A stretch of 44,653 bases of DNA from positions 87,372-132,024 of the forward strand of contig CAOJEH010000005.1 of NCBI GenBank assembly GCA_948434005.1, read 5' to 3'. Positions 16,350 to 24,900 of the stretch are shown piece after piece; position 1 is the first letter of the stretch; each line of letters opens with the position of its first letter. The notes under the pieces are model-generated. The model made no database searches and was not told the DNA's origin. It saw only the letters and a list, made by a program, of their open reading frames with translations. The translations under genes and the position numbers were made by a program. Source of the DNA: an uncultured Mycoplasmatota bacterium (GTDB taxonomy: Bacteria > Bacillota_I > Bacilli_A > RF39 > UBA660).

Positions 16350-17192
16350 ATGTGGTTTTTATTTGTTAGTCTCTATATAATTTTAGCAGTAACTTTTACT
16401 CAGTTTTATAAAATTGTTTTAAATACTTCGAAAAGTGATGGAACATTGACCGTATTGTTGCAATTTATAGCGGGATTGAGCGCTCTATTACTTTCTCCAT
16501 TCTTTATGTTTGAATTCCCAACGGATTGGAAAGTATACTCATTATTAGGAATAGCTTGTATTTTCTACGCTTTTTCAGATAGAATGAATACAACAGTAAG
16601 AAGTGGTATAGAAGCATCAACATTTAGTATAATAAAACAATTATCAACAGTATTTATGATAATGGCAGGATTACTATTTTTTAAAGAACAATTTGCTTGG
16701 AAAAAGATTATTGGAGCAGGATTAATTATTTTCAGTAATATTCTTATATTTTATAAAAGAGGAAATCAAAAACTAGATAAATATGTTTTATTAGGCATTC
16801 TATCCAACATAATTTATTCAGTAGCAATATTTCTAGATGTCAATATTTCGGATAATTTTAATTTAGCTTTTTATGTAGCATTAACACTTTTAGTTCCTGC
16901 TTTATTTATTATAGTTGCTGAAAGAGTAAAAATATCAAATATAAAAAAAGAATTTAAAAATGGTAATAAGAAAGCAATTTTGATAACAGGACTTTGTTGG
17001 GGGACAATGCTTGTAGTACAATTAAGAGCTTATCAACTTGGAGAAGCAACTTCTGTTGCTCCACTATGTGCTTTAACAGTAATTGGAAATGTATTAGTTG
17101 GATATTTGTTTTTAAAAGAAAGATCTAATTTATTAAAAAAAATAATTGCTGCTGTTTTAGTTATTATAAGTGTATTTTTGATAAAAGGATAA
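16350..17192 (+). CDS. EamA/DMT-family transporter
   Basis: The 280-aa protein has ten hydrophobic segments in two homologous halves, each ending with the EamA pattern: the first half ends L-L-F-F-K-E-Q-F-A-W-K-K-I-I-G-A-G-L-I and the second V-G-Y-L-F-L-K-E-R-S-N-L-L-K-K. This is the drug/metabolite transporter superfamily, typically exporters of amino acids or metabolites. ATG 16350 is chosen because AGGTGA (16339-16344) lies 5 bp upstream. A TATAAT at 16327-16332 preceded by TG suggests its own promoter. Confidence 0.85.
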   Translation: MWFLFVSLYIILAVTFTQFYKIVLNTSKSDGTLTVLLQFIAGLSALLLSPFFMFEFPTDWKVYSLLGIACIFYAFSDRMNTTVRSGIEASTFSIIKQLSTVFMIMAGLLFFKEQFAWKKIIGAGLIIFSNILIFYKRGNQKLDKYVLLGILSNIIYSVAIFLDVNISDNFNLAFYVALTLLVPALFIIVAERVKISNIKKEFKNGNKKAILITGLCWGTMLVVQLRAYQLGEATSVAPLCALTVIGNVLVGYLFLKERSNLLKKIIAAVLVIISVFLIKG

Positions 17193-17196
17193 GAAT

Positions 17197-17216
17197 AGCT
17201 TTTGATAAGCTTTTTT
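17197..17216 (+). terminator. Terminator after EamA gene
   Basis: AGCTT (17197-17201) pairs with AAGCT (17207-17211) across TTGAT, followed by T6. The right arm and T run recur at 21105-21120 without the left arm, marking the edge of a duplicated segment. Confidence 0.65.
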
Positions 17217-17400
17217 CTTTTGTCAAAATAATAAAAACATTACATAGAATTTACTATGAGAATACTTAAATATAAAATTTGTTTGTTAATATTATTACTA
17301 TTAATGGTATTTAGCCTAAATATAGTGACTGCACATCAAAGTGATGATAATCTAGATCTTTTTTGGAAAAGTCATTACAGTTGATGCTGGTCATGGAGGA
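17201..17400 (+). repeat. Left copy of a ~200-bp direct repeat
   Basis: From TTTGATAAGC onward, 200 bp match 21105-21302 at over 90% identity by eye, with a few substitutions and one-base indels. The repeat covers the promoter region and first ~48 codons of the CwlD-like amidase gene. Similarity stops at the GGTCATGGAGG / GGACATGGGG point. The segment between the two copies carries a kinase, an M20 and a GNAT gene. Confidence 0.85.
17256..17400 (+). pseudogene. 5' fragment of a CwlD-like amidase gene
   Basis: The frame reads M-R-I-L-K-Y-K-I-C-L-L-I, the same signal peptide as the intact amidase at 21160, up to D-N-L-D-L-F. There an extra T in a T6 run (about 17359-17364) shifts the frame and it ends at a TGA ~10 codons later. 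The underlying sequence still encodes V-D-A-G-H-G-G in another frame and is then cut off. It is a dead duplicate of the intact gene. Confidence 0.85.
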
Positions 17401-17457
17401 ATCAGTTAAATCCAAAAATAGTGAAATGGCTATTTTGGTAAGTAAATACAAGGAATT

Positions 17458-17487
17458 AAGGTACTTTTATAGGAAAGTATCTTTTTT
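17458..17487 (+). terminator. Terminator between amidase fragment and kinase gene
   Basis: AAGGTACTTT (17458-17467) and AAAGTATCTT (17474-17483) form a 10-bp stem with one G-T pair, followed by T run. A TATAAT at 17493-17498 lies just beyond and may serve the kinase gene. Confidence 0.7.
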
Positions 17488-17518
17488 GATGATATAATAA
17501 ATTAAAAGGAGTGACAAA

Positions 17519-18655
17519 ATGAGTGGTAATTTAGAAAATAAAATTGTTACATTTGATTCTAGCAAACAATTTAAATATATTAAAAATTTAGGAAGTGGTG
17601 GAACTGGGGATACCAATTTGTTTTTAGACGAAAGTGTGGATATTTTATTTGCCATAAAAAAATATAGTCCTAGTAAAGAAAATGATGTTGAAGAATGTTA
17701 TAAAAGATTTATAGATGAAATAAAAATTTTATTTACAATATTTCATAAAAATATTGTAAGAATATATAATTATTATTTATACCCTTCTTCTAAAACTGGA
17801 TATATTCAAATGGAATATATTGATGGAAAAACAATAGATAAAATTAATCCATTAGATTATGATAAAACATGGAATGAGTATTTCTTGGAAACTATAAATG
17901 CATTTGATTATTTATTTGAAAATCAGATACTACATAGGGATATTAGAACAAGTAATTTTATGGTAACAGAAGATGGGACATTAAAAATTATAGACTTTGG
18001 ATTTGGAAAACAATTTTCTGATAGTAATCAACAAAATAGTATATGTTTAAATTGGCCAGCAACTATTCATCCAGAAGAAGTTATTATAAATAAAGAGTAT
18101 ACTTATGCAACAGAAATATATTATATTGGAGAACTGTTTAAACACTTAGTTGAAAATGATTCTACATTTTTATATAAAGATATTTTAAATAAGATGTTAG
18201 AATATTCTCCAAGTAAAAGATATATATCATATAAAGAGATTAAACAAGATATTTCTGATAACTTGTTTAGCCAAATAGATTTTTCTGATGATGAAAAAGG
18301 TATTTATATAGCTTTTGCAGACGGTTTATATGATTCTATTTCTAAATTTACTTCAACTCCAGAATTTAAATATGATATAGAGAATATTAGAATTTCGTTA
18401 GAAAAAATAGTAAAAATTTCTTCATTAGAGTATTATGTACAAAGAAATAATGAAGTTATATCTTGTTTTGTAAGCGCATCTTTCAAATATAGTCCTAAAA
18501 AAGCAATTGAATCTGAGGCACTTATAAATTTCTATAGACTGCTTGTTGATTCTAATATTTCAAAAAAGAACATTATAATAAATTCAATAATAGCCAGGCT
18601 TAAAAATGTGCCCGTTGAAATAGAAGTTGATCCTTTTGATGATTTACCATTTTAA
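17519..18655 (+). CDS. Stand-alone Ser/Thr protein kinase (eukaryotic-like)
   Basis: The 378-aa protein contains a full kinase domain: glycine loop G-S-G-G-T-G-D-T near residue 25, V-A/AIKK Lys in F-A-I-K-K-Y, catalytic loop L-H-R-D-I-R-T-S-N-F near residue 138, and I-I-D-F-G-F-G (DFG) near residue 158. The usual K of H-R-D-x-K is R. There is no transmembrane segment and no PASTA domain, unlike the cell-wall-sensing PrkC type; instead a ~140-residue C-terminal region of unknown kind follows, ending D-P-F-D-D-L-P-F. It probably phosphorylates proteins in the cytoplasm. It stands alone in the cargo between the amidase repeats and has AAAAGGAG before the ATG. The bacterial partner phosphatase is not visible. 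Confidence 0.85.
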   Translation: MSGNLENKIVTFDSSKQFKYIKNLGSGGTGDTNLFLDESVDILFAIKKYSPSKENDVEECYKRFIDEIKILFTIFHKNIVRIYNYYLYPSSKTGYIQMEYIDGKTIDKINPLDYDKTWNEYFLETINAFDYLFENQILHRDIRTSNFMVTEDGTLKIIDFGFGKQFSDSNQQNSICLNWPATIHPEEVIINKEYTYATEIYYIGELFKHLVENDSTFLYKDILNKMLEYSPSKRYISYKEIKQDISDNLFSQIDFSDDEKGIYIAFADGLYDSISKFTSTPEFKYDIENIRISLEKIVKISSLEYYVQRNNEVISCFVSASFKYSPKKAIESEALINFYRLLVDSNISKKNIIINSIIARLKNVPVEIEVDPFDDLPF

Positions 18656-19032
18656 TATTTTATTTTTAAGGTACTTGAAGAAAGTATATTCTATTGTACA
18701 AAATTTTAAAAAGAGAAGAATTATATTTATTATGGCATATTTATAAGCAAACCAATAATTACTATAAACGATTTGTCACAAATCAGTTTACATAATAAAT
18801 TAAAATTCTATATAATTAATATTGATATTAAATTAGAAGAAATAAAGATAAAATTGAATTAAAATTTTTAATATAGAAATTGTTAAGTAATTTAATTGGT
18901 TGTAAGAGAAAATAAAAAAACTATATTTATTGAAAGAAAAAAGGTCTTTAATAAATGTTAAATACATTAAAAGTATTGTTACTGATAAGTTTAAATTTAC
19001 TATATTTTATAAAATTAAGTTATTTTTGAAAA
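18656..19032. other. AT-rich intergenic region, no gene seen
   Basis: This 377-bp stretch contains no supported gene. A perfect 7-bp dyad GATTTGT-C-ACAAATC (18770-18784) could be an operator. A 24-codon hydrophobic frame (18955-19029) has no convincing ribosome binding site. The rest looks like decayed or spacer DNA. Confidence 0.6.
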
Positions 19033-19061
19033 TTGACAAATAAGTGTAAATATGCTAATAT
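19033..19061 (+). promoter_or_regulatory. Strong promoter of the attenuated M20-GNAT operon
   Basis: Consensus TTGACA (19033-19038), 17-bp spacer, TAATAT (19056-19061) with an upstream TG giving an extended -10. It is the closest to consensus in the window. Transcription would start near 19068, leaving a ~305-nt leader before the M20 gene. Confidence 0.85.
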
Positions 19062-19116
19062 AATGACATCAGTGAGGAACTGGTGAATATAATAAAGAAG
19101 AAAGGATGTTATTTAT

Positions 19117-19179
19117 ATGAAAAAATTTATATTCAATAATACTTGGCGTCATATAGGTAACACTTATACATATCGATAA
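19117..19179 (+). CDS. 20-codon leader peptide of the attenuator
   Basis: A short frame M-K-K-F-I-F-N-N-T-W-R-H-I-G-N-T-Y-T-Y-R with an AAAGGA site upstream. Codons 16-18 overlap segment 1 of the RNA switch described next. It contains consecutive Trp-Arg-His codons (10-12) placed so that a ribosome paused there would leave segment 1 free. Such peptides act by being translated, not by their product. Confidence 0.7.
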   Translation: MKKFIFNNTWRHIGNTYTYR

Positions 19180-19297
19180 AAGTTTCGATTATGGGTATAA
19201 GTGGATTTTTGCATTGCTTATACCTGTATGAAAAATAAATGAACTAAACAATAAAAAGGAATACAGGTTTAAAACTATAACTTGTATTCCTTTTTTC
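19161..19297 (+). promoter_or_regulatory. Ribosome-mediated transcription attenuator (five RNA segments)
   Basis: Five segments pair in a chain. 1: CACTTATAC (19161-19169, inside the leader ORF). 2: GTATAAGTG (19195-19203). 3: CTTATACC (19217-19224) running into ACCTGTAT (19222-19229). 4: ATACAGGT (19261-19268). 5: the right arm at 19279-19295. Pair 1:2 is 9 perfect bp; 2:3 is 8 bp; 3:4 is 8 bp; 4:5 is a ~17-bp terminator stem (19253-19269 with 19279-19295, one G-U) ending in T6. Pairs 1:2 and 3:4 are compatible (ON); 2:3 and 4:5 are compatible (OFF). A ribosome covering segment 1 favours OFF; a ribosome held up earlier favours ON. The pairings are seen directly; the mechanism is inferred. 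Confidence 0.82.
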
Positions 19298-19374
19298 TAT
19301 TCAAAATTATAGATATAGTATTTTCAAAAGGCAAAGCAATGTAATAAATATTTTTAAAATGAAAGGAAAATACT

Positions 19375-20412
19375 ATGAATGTAAAAGAAATATTAAAAAA
19401 GTTGGTTAGCTATAATACAATCAAAGATAATCAAAATAAAGAGATTATGGACTTTATTGAGAATTATTTAAGAAAGTATAATTTTACTATTAAAAGAATT
19501 AAGAAATGTTTAGTCGCTTATAATAGTGAAAAACCTAATATCGGGTTTGTTGGACACACAGATACAGTTGATTATGAATCATGGGATGGTGATCCATTTA
19601 CTCTTCAAGAAAATGAAGATAGGTTAATTGGTCTTGGTGCTTGTGATATGAAAGGTGGATTAGCTGCAATGTTATCTGCTATTACAAAATTAGATTTGAC
19701 TAAAAATAAATTAGCATTATATTTTACAAATGATGAAGAGATTAGTTTTGAAGGAATAAAAAATATTAGAGATTTTATTGTTCCTGAAAATATTATTATT
19801 GGGGAACCAACAAGCAATATACCTATTTATGGTACTAAAGGAGTTTTAGAATTAAAAATTGAATTTTATGGAATAAAGTGTCATTCATCAACTCCGGATA
19901 AAGGAGTTAGTGCAATTTATAAAAGCATTAAATTTATTGAAAGTATTCAAAATTATTATGAAAATAAAATTAAAAAGGAGATAGTATCAGACTTTGAAGT
20001 TCCTTATACAACAATGAATATAGGGATGATTAAAGGCGGAGAATCTGTTAATTCTGTGGCAGGAAAATGTGAAATTAGTATAGACTTTAGAATTGCAAAA
20101 AGAGAACATTTAGAAAGTATAATTGAAAAAGTTAAAGACTTATTAAAACAATATAATTCTAAATTAACAATAAAACAGAGTATTCCACCAAAGATAAATA
20201 AAACTGATATAGGATTCTTGGAAGAAATATCTTCAACAAAGCAAACAAAATGTTATCTAACTGAAGGCTCCTATATTGATAAGAATTTTATTATATTAGG
20301 ACCTGGTCCAGATACATCTCATCAAAAGAATGAATATGTAAATTTAAGTTCACTAAAAGAAACAGAAAAATTGTATAAAAAAATAATAGAGTTTTATAAT
20401 GAAGGGAAGTAG
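19375..20412 (+). CDS. M20 metallohydrolase, ArgE/DapE-like deacetylase
   Basis: The 345-aa protein is an M20-family zinc hydrolase, which removes acyl groups from N-acylated amino acids or cleaves dipeptides. All metal and catalytic motifs are present: G-H-T-D-T-V near residue 60, G-A-C-D-M-K-G-G near residue 88, N-D-E-E near residue 121, G-E-P-T near residue 143 and a final S-H-Q-K-N-E-Y-V (His ligand). A lid domain lies between residues ~160 and 270. It is ArgE-like, so acetylornithine or another N-acetyl amino acid is plausible. It is cotranscribed with the following GNAT gene (3-bp gap) and controlled by the attenuator upstream. No other arginine genes are nearby, so antibiotic or peptide substrates cannot be excluded. 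Confidence 0.85.
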   Translation: MNVKEILKKLVSYNTIKDNQNKEIMDFIENYLRKYNFTIKRIKKCLVAYNSEKPNIGFVGHTDTVDYESWDGDPFTLQENEDRLIGLGACDMKGGLAAMLSAITKLDLTKNKLALYFTNDEEISFEGIKNIRDFIVPENIIIGEPTSNIPIYGTKGVLELKIEFYGIKCHSSTPDKGVSAIYKSIKFIESIQNYYENKIKKEIVSDFEVPYTTMNIGMIKGGESVNSVAGKCEISIDFRIAKREHLESIIEKVKDLLKQYNSKLTIKQSIPPKINKTDIGFLEEISSTKQTKCYLTEGSYIDKNFIILGPGPDTSHQKNEYVNLSSLKETEKLYKKIIEFYNEGK

Positions 20413-20415
20413 AAT

Positions 20416-21045
20416 ATGAAAATAATAGATTACAATAGAAGTATAAATAAAAAGAAAATTGCCGATTCGGCATATAGAATTTGTGGAAATGCAAACTTTC
20501 CAGTTGAATATCAAGATGTTTATGAACATTTATTTGAAAATGATAATTTAATTTTAAAGCTATTGCTAAATGAAGAAAATAATTTAGCAGGTTTTGGAGT
20601 TTTTGAAAATTATAGATTATTTTTAGAAAGTCAGATAATAACAATGCTTTATTTATCCGGAATGGTTATTGATCCTAAATATCAAGGAAAAAATATTTCT
20701 AGAGAGATTATAAAGAATACTTATGCTCAAATACAAGCAGACTTAATTTCGCTACGAACTCAAAATATTGCTATGGCAAAATCTCTATTAGATATCTTTG
20801 ATGATAATTTATTTACAGTTCCGGGTGATATTAATAATGAAATATTGTCTTGTTTAAGACAAACTGCTCCATTTGTGGATATTGATGAATATGGGGTTAT
20901 TAGAGATTGTTATCCTAATCAATTATATTATAACTTAAGTGCTATACAAGATAATTTTGGTGTATGCCTACACTCAACAGATGCTTTAGGTGTTATAGTT
21001 GAACCAAGCAAGAATAAACAGAAGTTATTGTCTCTTTTTAATTAG
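20416..21045 (+). CDS. GNAT-fold acetyltransferase
   Basis: The 209-aa protein has a GNAT core: the beta4 strand M-L-Y-L-S-G-M-V-I-D-P-K-Y-Q-G-K-N-I-S-R-E-I around residues 76-97, with Q-G-K-N-I-S taking the place of the Q/R-x-x-G-x-G/A acetyl-CoA loop. An N-terminal half with F-E-N-D-N-L-I and F-G-V-F-E-N-Y-R fits beta1-3. The C-terminal ~100 residues (S-C-L-R-Q-T-A-P-F) are unusual for small GNATs. It starts 3 bp after the M20 gene with AAGGGAAG as ribosome binding site, so both come from the attenuated transcript. A deacylase and an acetyltransferase side by side suggest an acetyl-group cycle on one small molecule. Confidence 0.75.
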   Translation: MKIIDYNRSINKKKIADSAYRICGNANFPVEYQDVYEHLFENDNLILKLLLNEENNLAGFGVFENYRLFLESQIITMLYLSGMVIDPKYQGKNISREIIKNTYAQIQADLISLRTQNIAMAKSLLDIFDDNLFTVPGDINNEILSCLRQTAPFVDIDEYGVIRDCYPNQLYYNLSAIQDNFGVCLHSTDALGVIVEPSKNKQKLLSLFN

Positions 21046-21104
21046 ATTATAAAAAATGTTTAAAACAAAATAACTGGGTAATACTTTAGTTATTGTAATT
21101 GTAT

Positions 21105-21302
21105 TTTGATAAGCTTTTTTCTTTTGTCAAAATAAGAAAAATATCACATAGAATTTACTATGAGAATACTTAAATATAAAATTTGTTTGTTAATAATATT
21201 ACTCTTAATGGTATTTAGCCTAAATATAGTAACTGCACATCATAGTGATGATAATCTAGATCTTTTTGGCAAAGTCATTACAGTTGATGCTGGACATGGG
21301 GG
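21105..21302 (+). repeat. Right copy of the ~200-bp direct repeat
   Basis: This copy matches 17201-17400 and contains the intact start of the amidase gene. The T run of the terminator is present but its left stem arm is missing, so the left copy keeps the ancestral junction with the EamA gene. Confidence 0.85.
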
Positions 21303-21828
21303 TCGCGATCCTGGAACTAGATTTGGTAATATTTTAGAGAAAAACTTGAATTTAGAAATATCAAAGAAACTAGAAAAAGAACTTATTAAAAATGGTGCGA
21401 TTGTTTATATGATAAGGGAAAGTGATGTTTCTCTAAATTCTAAATACGATGTTAGAAAAAAAAGAAGTGATTTATATAGAAGAATTAAATTTATAGAAGA
21501 TAAAAAAAGTGATTTATATTTATCAATTCACCTTAATTGGTATAATAATGCTTATTATGGGGGAATAGAGATTCTATATAACAATATTAATAAAAATAAT
21601 AAATTACTTGCTGGTAATATTAGGGATTCATTTATTGATAGTAATATTAAAACTAGAGAAATAAAGACAACTAATCTATATATTTATAGAAATACTAATA
21701 CACCCGGAGTTTTAATAGAATGCGGTTTTCTATCTAATAAAAATGATAGATATTTACTACAGAAACCTAGTTATCAAAAGAAGATAGCTACTGTAATAAC
21801 TGATGGTGTTATTGATTTTTTTAACTAA
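21160..21828 (+). CDS. N-acetylmuramoyl-L-alanine amidase (CwlD-like, Amidase_3)
   Basis: This 222-aa exported enzyme cleaves the bond between MurNAc and L-Ala in peptidoglycan. It has a signal peptide (residues 1-26, hydrophobic L-L-I-I-L-L-L-M-V-F), then the zinc motif V-D-A-G-H-G-G-R-D-P-G near residue 42, a catalytic Glu in N-I-L-E-K-N-L-N-L, the S-I-H-L-N zinc ligand near residue 121, and V-L-I-E-C-G-F-L-S-N near residue 186. Size and order resemble CwlD of sporeformers. No clear Shine-Dalgarno precedes the ATG (it is only ~5 nt after a TAGAAT), so translation may be inefficient or leaderless. A truncated duplicate precedes it 3.9 kb upstream. Confidence 0.9.
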   Translation: MRILKYKICLLIILLLMVFSLNIVTAHHSDDNLDLFGKVITVDAGHGGRDPGTRFGNILEKNLNLEISKKLEKELIKNGAIVYMIRESDVSLNSKYDVRKKRSDLYRRIKFIEDKKSDLYLSIHLNWYNNAYYGGIEILYNNINKNNKLLAGNIRDSFIDSNIKTREIKTTNLYIYRNTNTPGVLIECGFLSNKNDRYLLQKPSYQKKIATVITDGVIDFFN

Positions 21829-21858
21829 CTATTATCTTAGATTTAAAATATTCAAAAT

Positions 21859-21916
21859 AGACTAATCTTAAAGTTATTTTATAGTATTAAATTTGCTTTG
21901 AAATTAGTCTTTTTAT
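21859..21916 (+). terminator. Long-loop terminator after amidase gene
   Basis: AGACTAAT (21859-21866) pairs with ATTAGTCT (21903-21910) across a 36-nt loop, followed by TTTTT. Confidence 0.5.
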
Positions 21917-21917
21917 A

Positions 21918-21946
21918 TTGTAAAGTTGTAAAAAAAAATGTATAAT
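21918..21946 (+). promoter_or_regulatory. Promoter of the type VII secretion operon
   Basis: TTGTAA (21918-21923), 17-bp spacer, TATAAT (21941-21946) with TG immediately before. The essC-like start follows at 21994. Confidence 0.75.
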
Positions 21947-21993
21947 TAAATATAGTAGGGTACTATCAAAAAGAATAGAATGAGGTGAATCCA

Positions 21994-24900
21994 ATGATTG
22001 TTAGACTTATTAAGAAATCTAAGATATATAATTTTTCTTTGCCTAATAAAGTATCTGGTAGTTATTGGATTGAAGATAATGATAGATATGGTAATACTAG
22101 AAACTTAATTAATGTTGAAGCAGAAAATGGTCTATGGAAAATAAAAAGTGACTTTGAAACAAAAATATTATCTGGTAATAATATACTTGAATCAGCATAT
22201 TTAAAGGAATATACAATGTATTTCTTAAAGATAAATACAGATAATGAGTTTGTTATTTTATATTGCTCTCCTTCAATGGATTCTCAACTTAGTAAGCTTA
22301 AAGTTAATAGAAATGGTGAATTTATAATTGGTAGTGGTAATCAAACACATATAACATATTCTTATCCTTTAGTTTCAAAACAACATGCTAAACTTAGTTA
22401 TGCAGATGGACATTGGGTTATAAAAGATTTAAATAGTAAATATGGTACTTATGTTAATGATCAAGCAGTTAATACTAAGGTATTAGAGTATGGCGATATT
22501 ATTTTTGTAATGGGACTTAGAATAATTGTAATGAAGGATTATTTAGTTTTAAATAATATTTTAAATATGGTTAGTTATGATAGTAATAGTTTTACTTTAT
22601 TAGAACCAGTTATTCAAAAATTTGATGGTGTAGAATCTATAGAAGATGAGAGTATTGATTTTTATAAGACAGAGGATTATTTCTTTAGGTCTCCTAGATT
22701 CAAATCAAAGATAGAACCAGTAAATATTGTAGTTGAAGATCCTCCTGCTAAAGAAAATCAAGAACAAATGCCTGCGATATATACAATTGGTCCAATGATA
22801 ACTATGGCTATGAGCTCTGTTGCTATGAGTTTTTCTTCAATAGCAGGTCTTATTAATGGAACAATGGAATTTAAGAATGCTATGCCATCATTAGTTATGT
22901 CTTTTGCTATGTTATTAACTATGTTGTTATGGCCACTTCTTTCTAATAAATATCAACAAAAACAACGCAAAAAACGTGAAGAACTACGTCAAAATAAATA
23001 TATGGAATATGTCCAAGAAAAACATCAAAGTATACTTTCTGAAATGAAGGTTCAAAGACAAATATTAGTAGATAATTATCTACCTTTAGATGTAGTTGAA
23101 AATATTGTTAAGGGTAAAAAAAGAAACTTATGGGAAAGAGAATTAAAACAAGATGACTTCCTAGATTTACGTTTAGGAATAGGATCTTCTGAATTGCAAG
23201 GAGATATAGTATTCCCAACACCTAAATTTGAACTTGATAATGATAATTTAAGAGATTTAGTTTTAAAGGTAGCTAGTGAATCAAGAGTACTTACCGATGT
23301 TCCTATATCATTATCTTTTGTTAGAAATTATATTTCTGCAATTATTGGTGATGGTAGTCAAAAGCAAAAGTTTATTGAAGGTCTACTTCTTCAAATGGTT
23401 GCTTTTCATAGTTATGAAGATTTAAAAATAGTCTTATTTACTAATGAAAATAATTCTTCATTATGGAATTATTTGAAAGTATTACCTCATTGCTGGAGCA
23501 ATGATAAGTCTATTAGATTTTTTGCTACTAATAAAGATGAGAGAAAAGAATTATCGCTATATTTAGAAAAAGAATTTCAAAATAGAAGATCTTCTGATGA
23601 TAATTCAAATGTTAATGAGTTACCATACTATAGTTTTTCGCCATATTACTTTATTATAACTGATGATTATAAATCAATAAGGGATATAGAGATAATAAAA
23701 GATGTATGTAGTTTAGAAGCTAATTTAGGCTTTAGTTTATGTATAATTAGTCCTAGATTAACTAATTTACCTAATAAGTGTAAAACGTTTATAAGTATAG
23801 GGGATGTAAAATCAGGTGTATTTGAAAATGAATTAGTCTCTAATAAACAAAAAGAATTTGTTGCAGATGTTAGTAGTAACCTAAATATGCATGAGATATG
23901 TAGACAGCTTTCAAATATTCCTATTGATATTGCTAAAGAAGAGAAAAATATTCCGTCTGCAGTTACATTCTTAGAAATGTATAATATTGGTTTAATAGAG
24001 CAGTTAAATATTTTAAATCGTTGGAAACATAATGATCCTACTAAATCATTACAAGTACCAATAGGTATAGATAAAAATGGTGAACAATTTCAGCTAGACT
24101 TACACGAGAAATATTATGGACCACATGGCCTTGTTGCAGGTATGACTGGTTCAGGTAAAAGTGAACTTCTTTTATCATATATATTATCTATGGCAGTTAA
24201 TTTCCATCCGTATGAAGTTTCTTTTGTTTTAATAGATTATAAAGGTGGAGGTTTAGCAGGAGTATTTCAAAATAAAGAAAATGGTATAAAGCTTCCTCAT
24301 TTAGCAGGTGCTATTACTAACTTGGATACTATTGAGATGAATAGAGCTTTGGCTTCAATCCAAAGTGAGCTTAGAAGAAGACAAAGAATGTTTAATATAG
24401 CACGTGATAATTTAAATGAAAGTACTATTGATATTTATAAGTATCAGCGTTTATATAGAGAGGGTATGGTAGATACTCCTATCTCTCATTTATTTATAAT
24501 ATCCGATGAGTTTGCAGAGTTAAAATCACAACAACCTGAATTTATGGACCAGCTTATATCAACAGCGCGTATCGGTCGTAGTTTAGGAGTACATTTAATT
24601 TTGGCAACTCAAAAACCAAGTGGAGTTGTAGATGATCAAATTTGGTCAAACTCTAAATTTAAAATATGTTTAAAAGTTCAAGATAATTCTGATAGTATGG
24701 ATATGATTAAACGTCCAGATGCAGCAGCTTTAAAAAATCCTGGAAGATTCTATTTACAAGTTGGTTATAATGAATTATTTGCATTAGGACAATCTGCATG
24801 GACAGGAGCACAGTATTATCCTACAGAAAAAAGAAAGAAAAATATTGATAATGATGTAGACTTTATTGATAACGTAGGTAATATTATAAAATCAATGGAT

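Noticed and set aside
18955-19029. 24-codon hydrophobic frame (M-L-N-T-L-K-V-L-L-L) that could be a small toxin
   Set aside because: No clear ribosome binding site or terminator pair, and length is within chance for this AT content.
19068-19374. T-box or tRNA-sensing leader for the M20 operon
   Set aside because: No T-box-like conserved sequence or specifier loop was seen; the leader ORF and paired segments explain the structure better.
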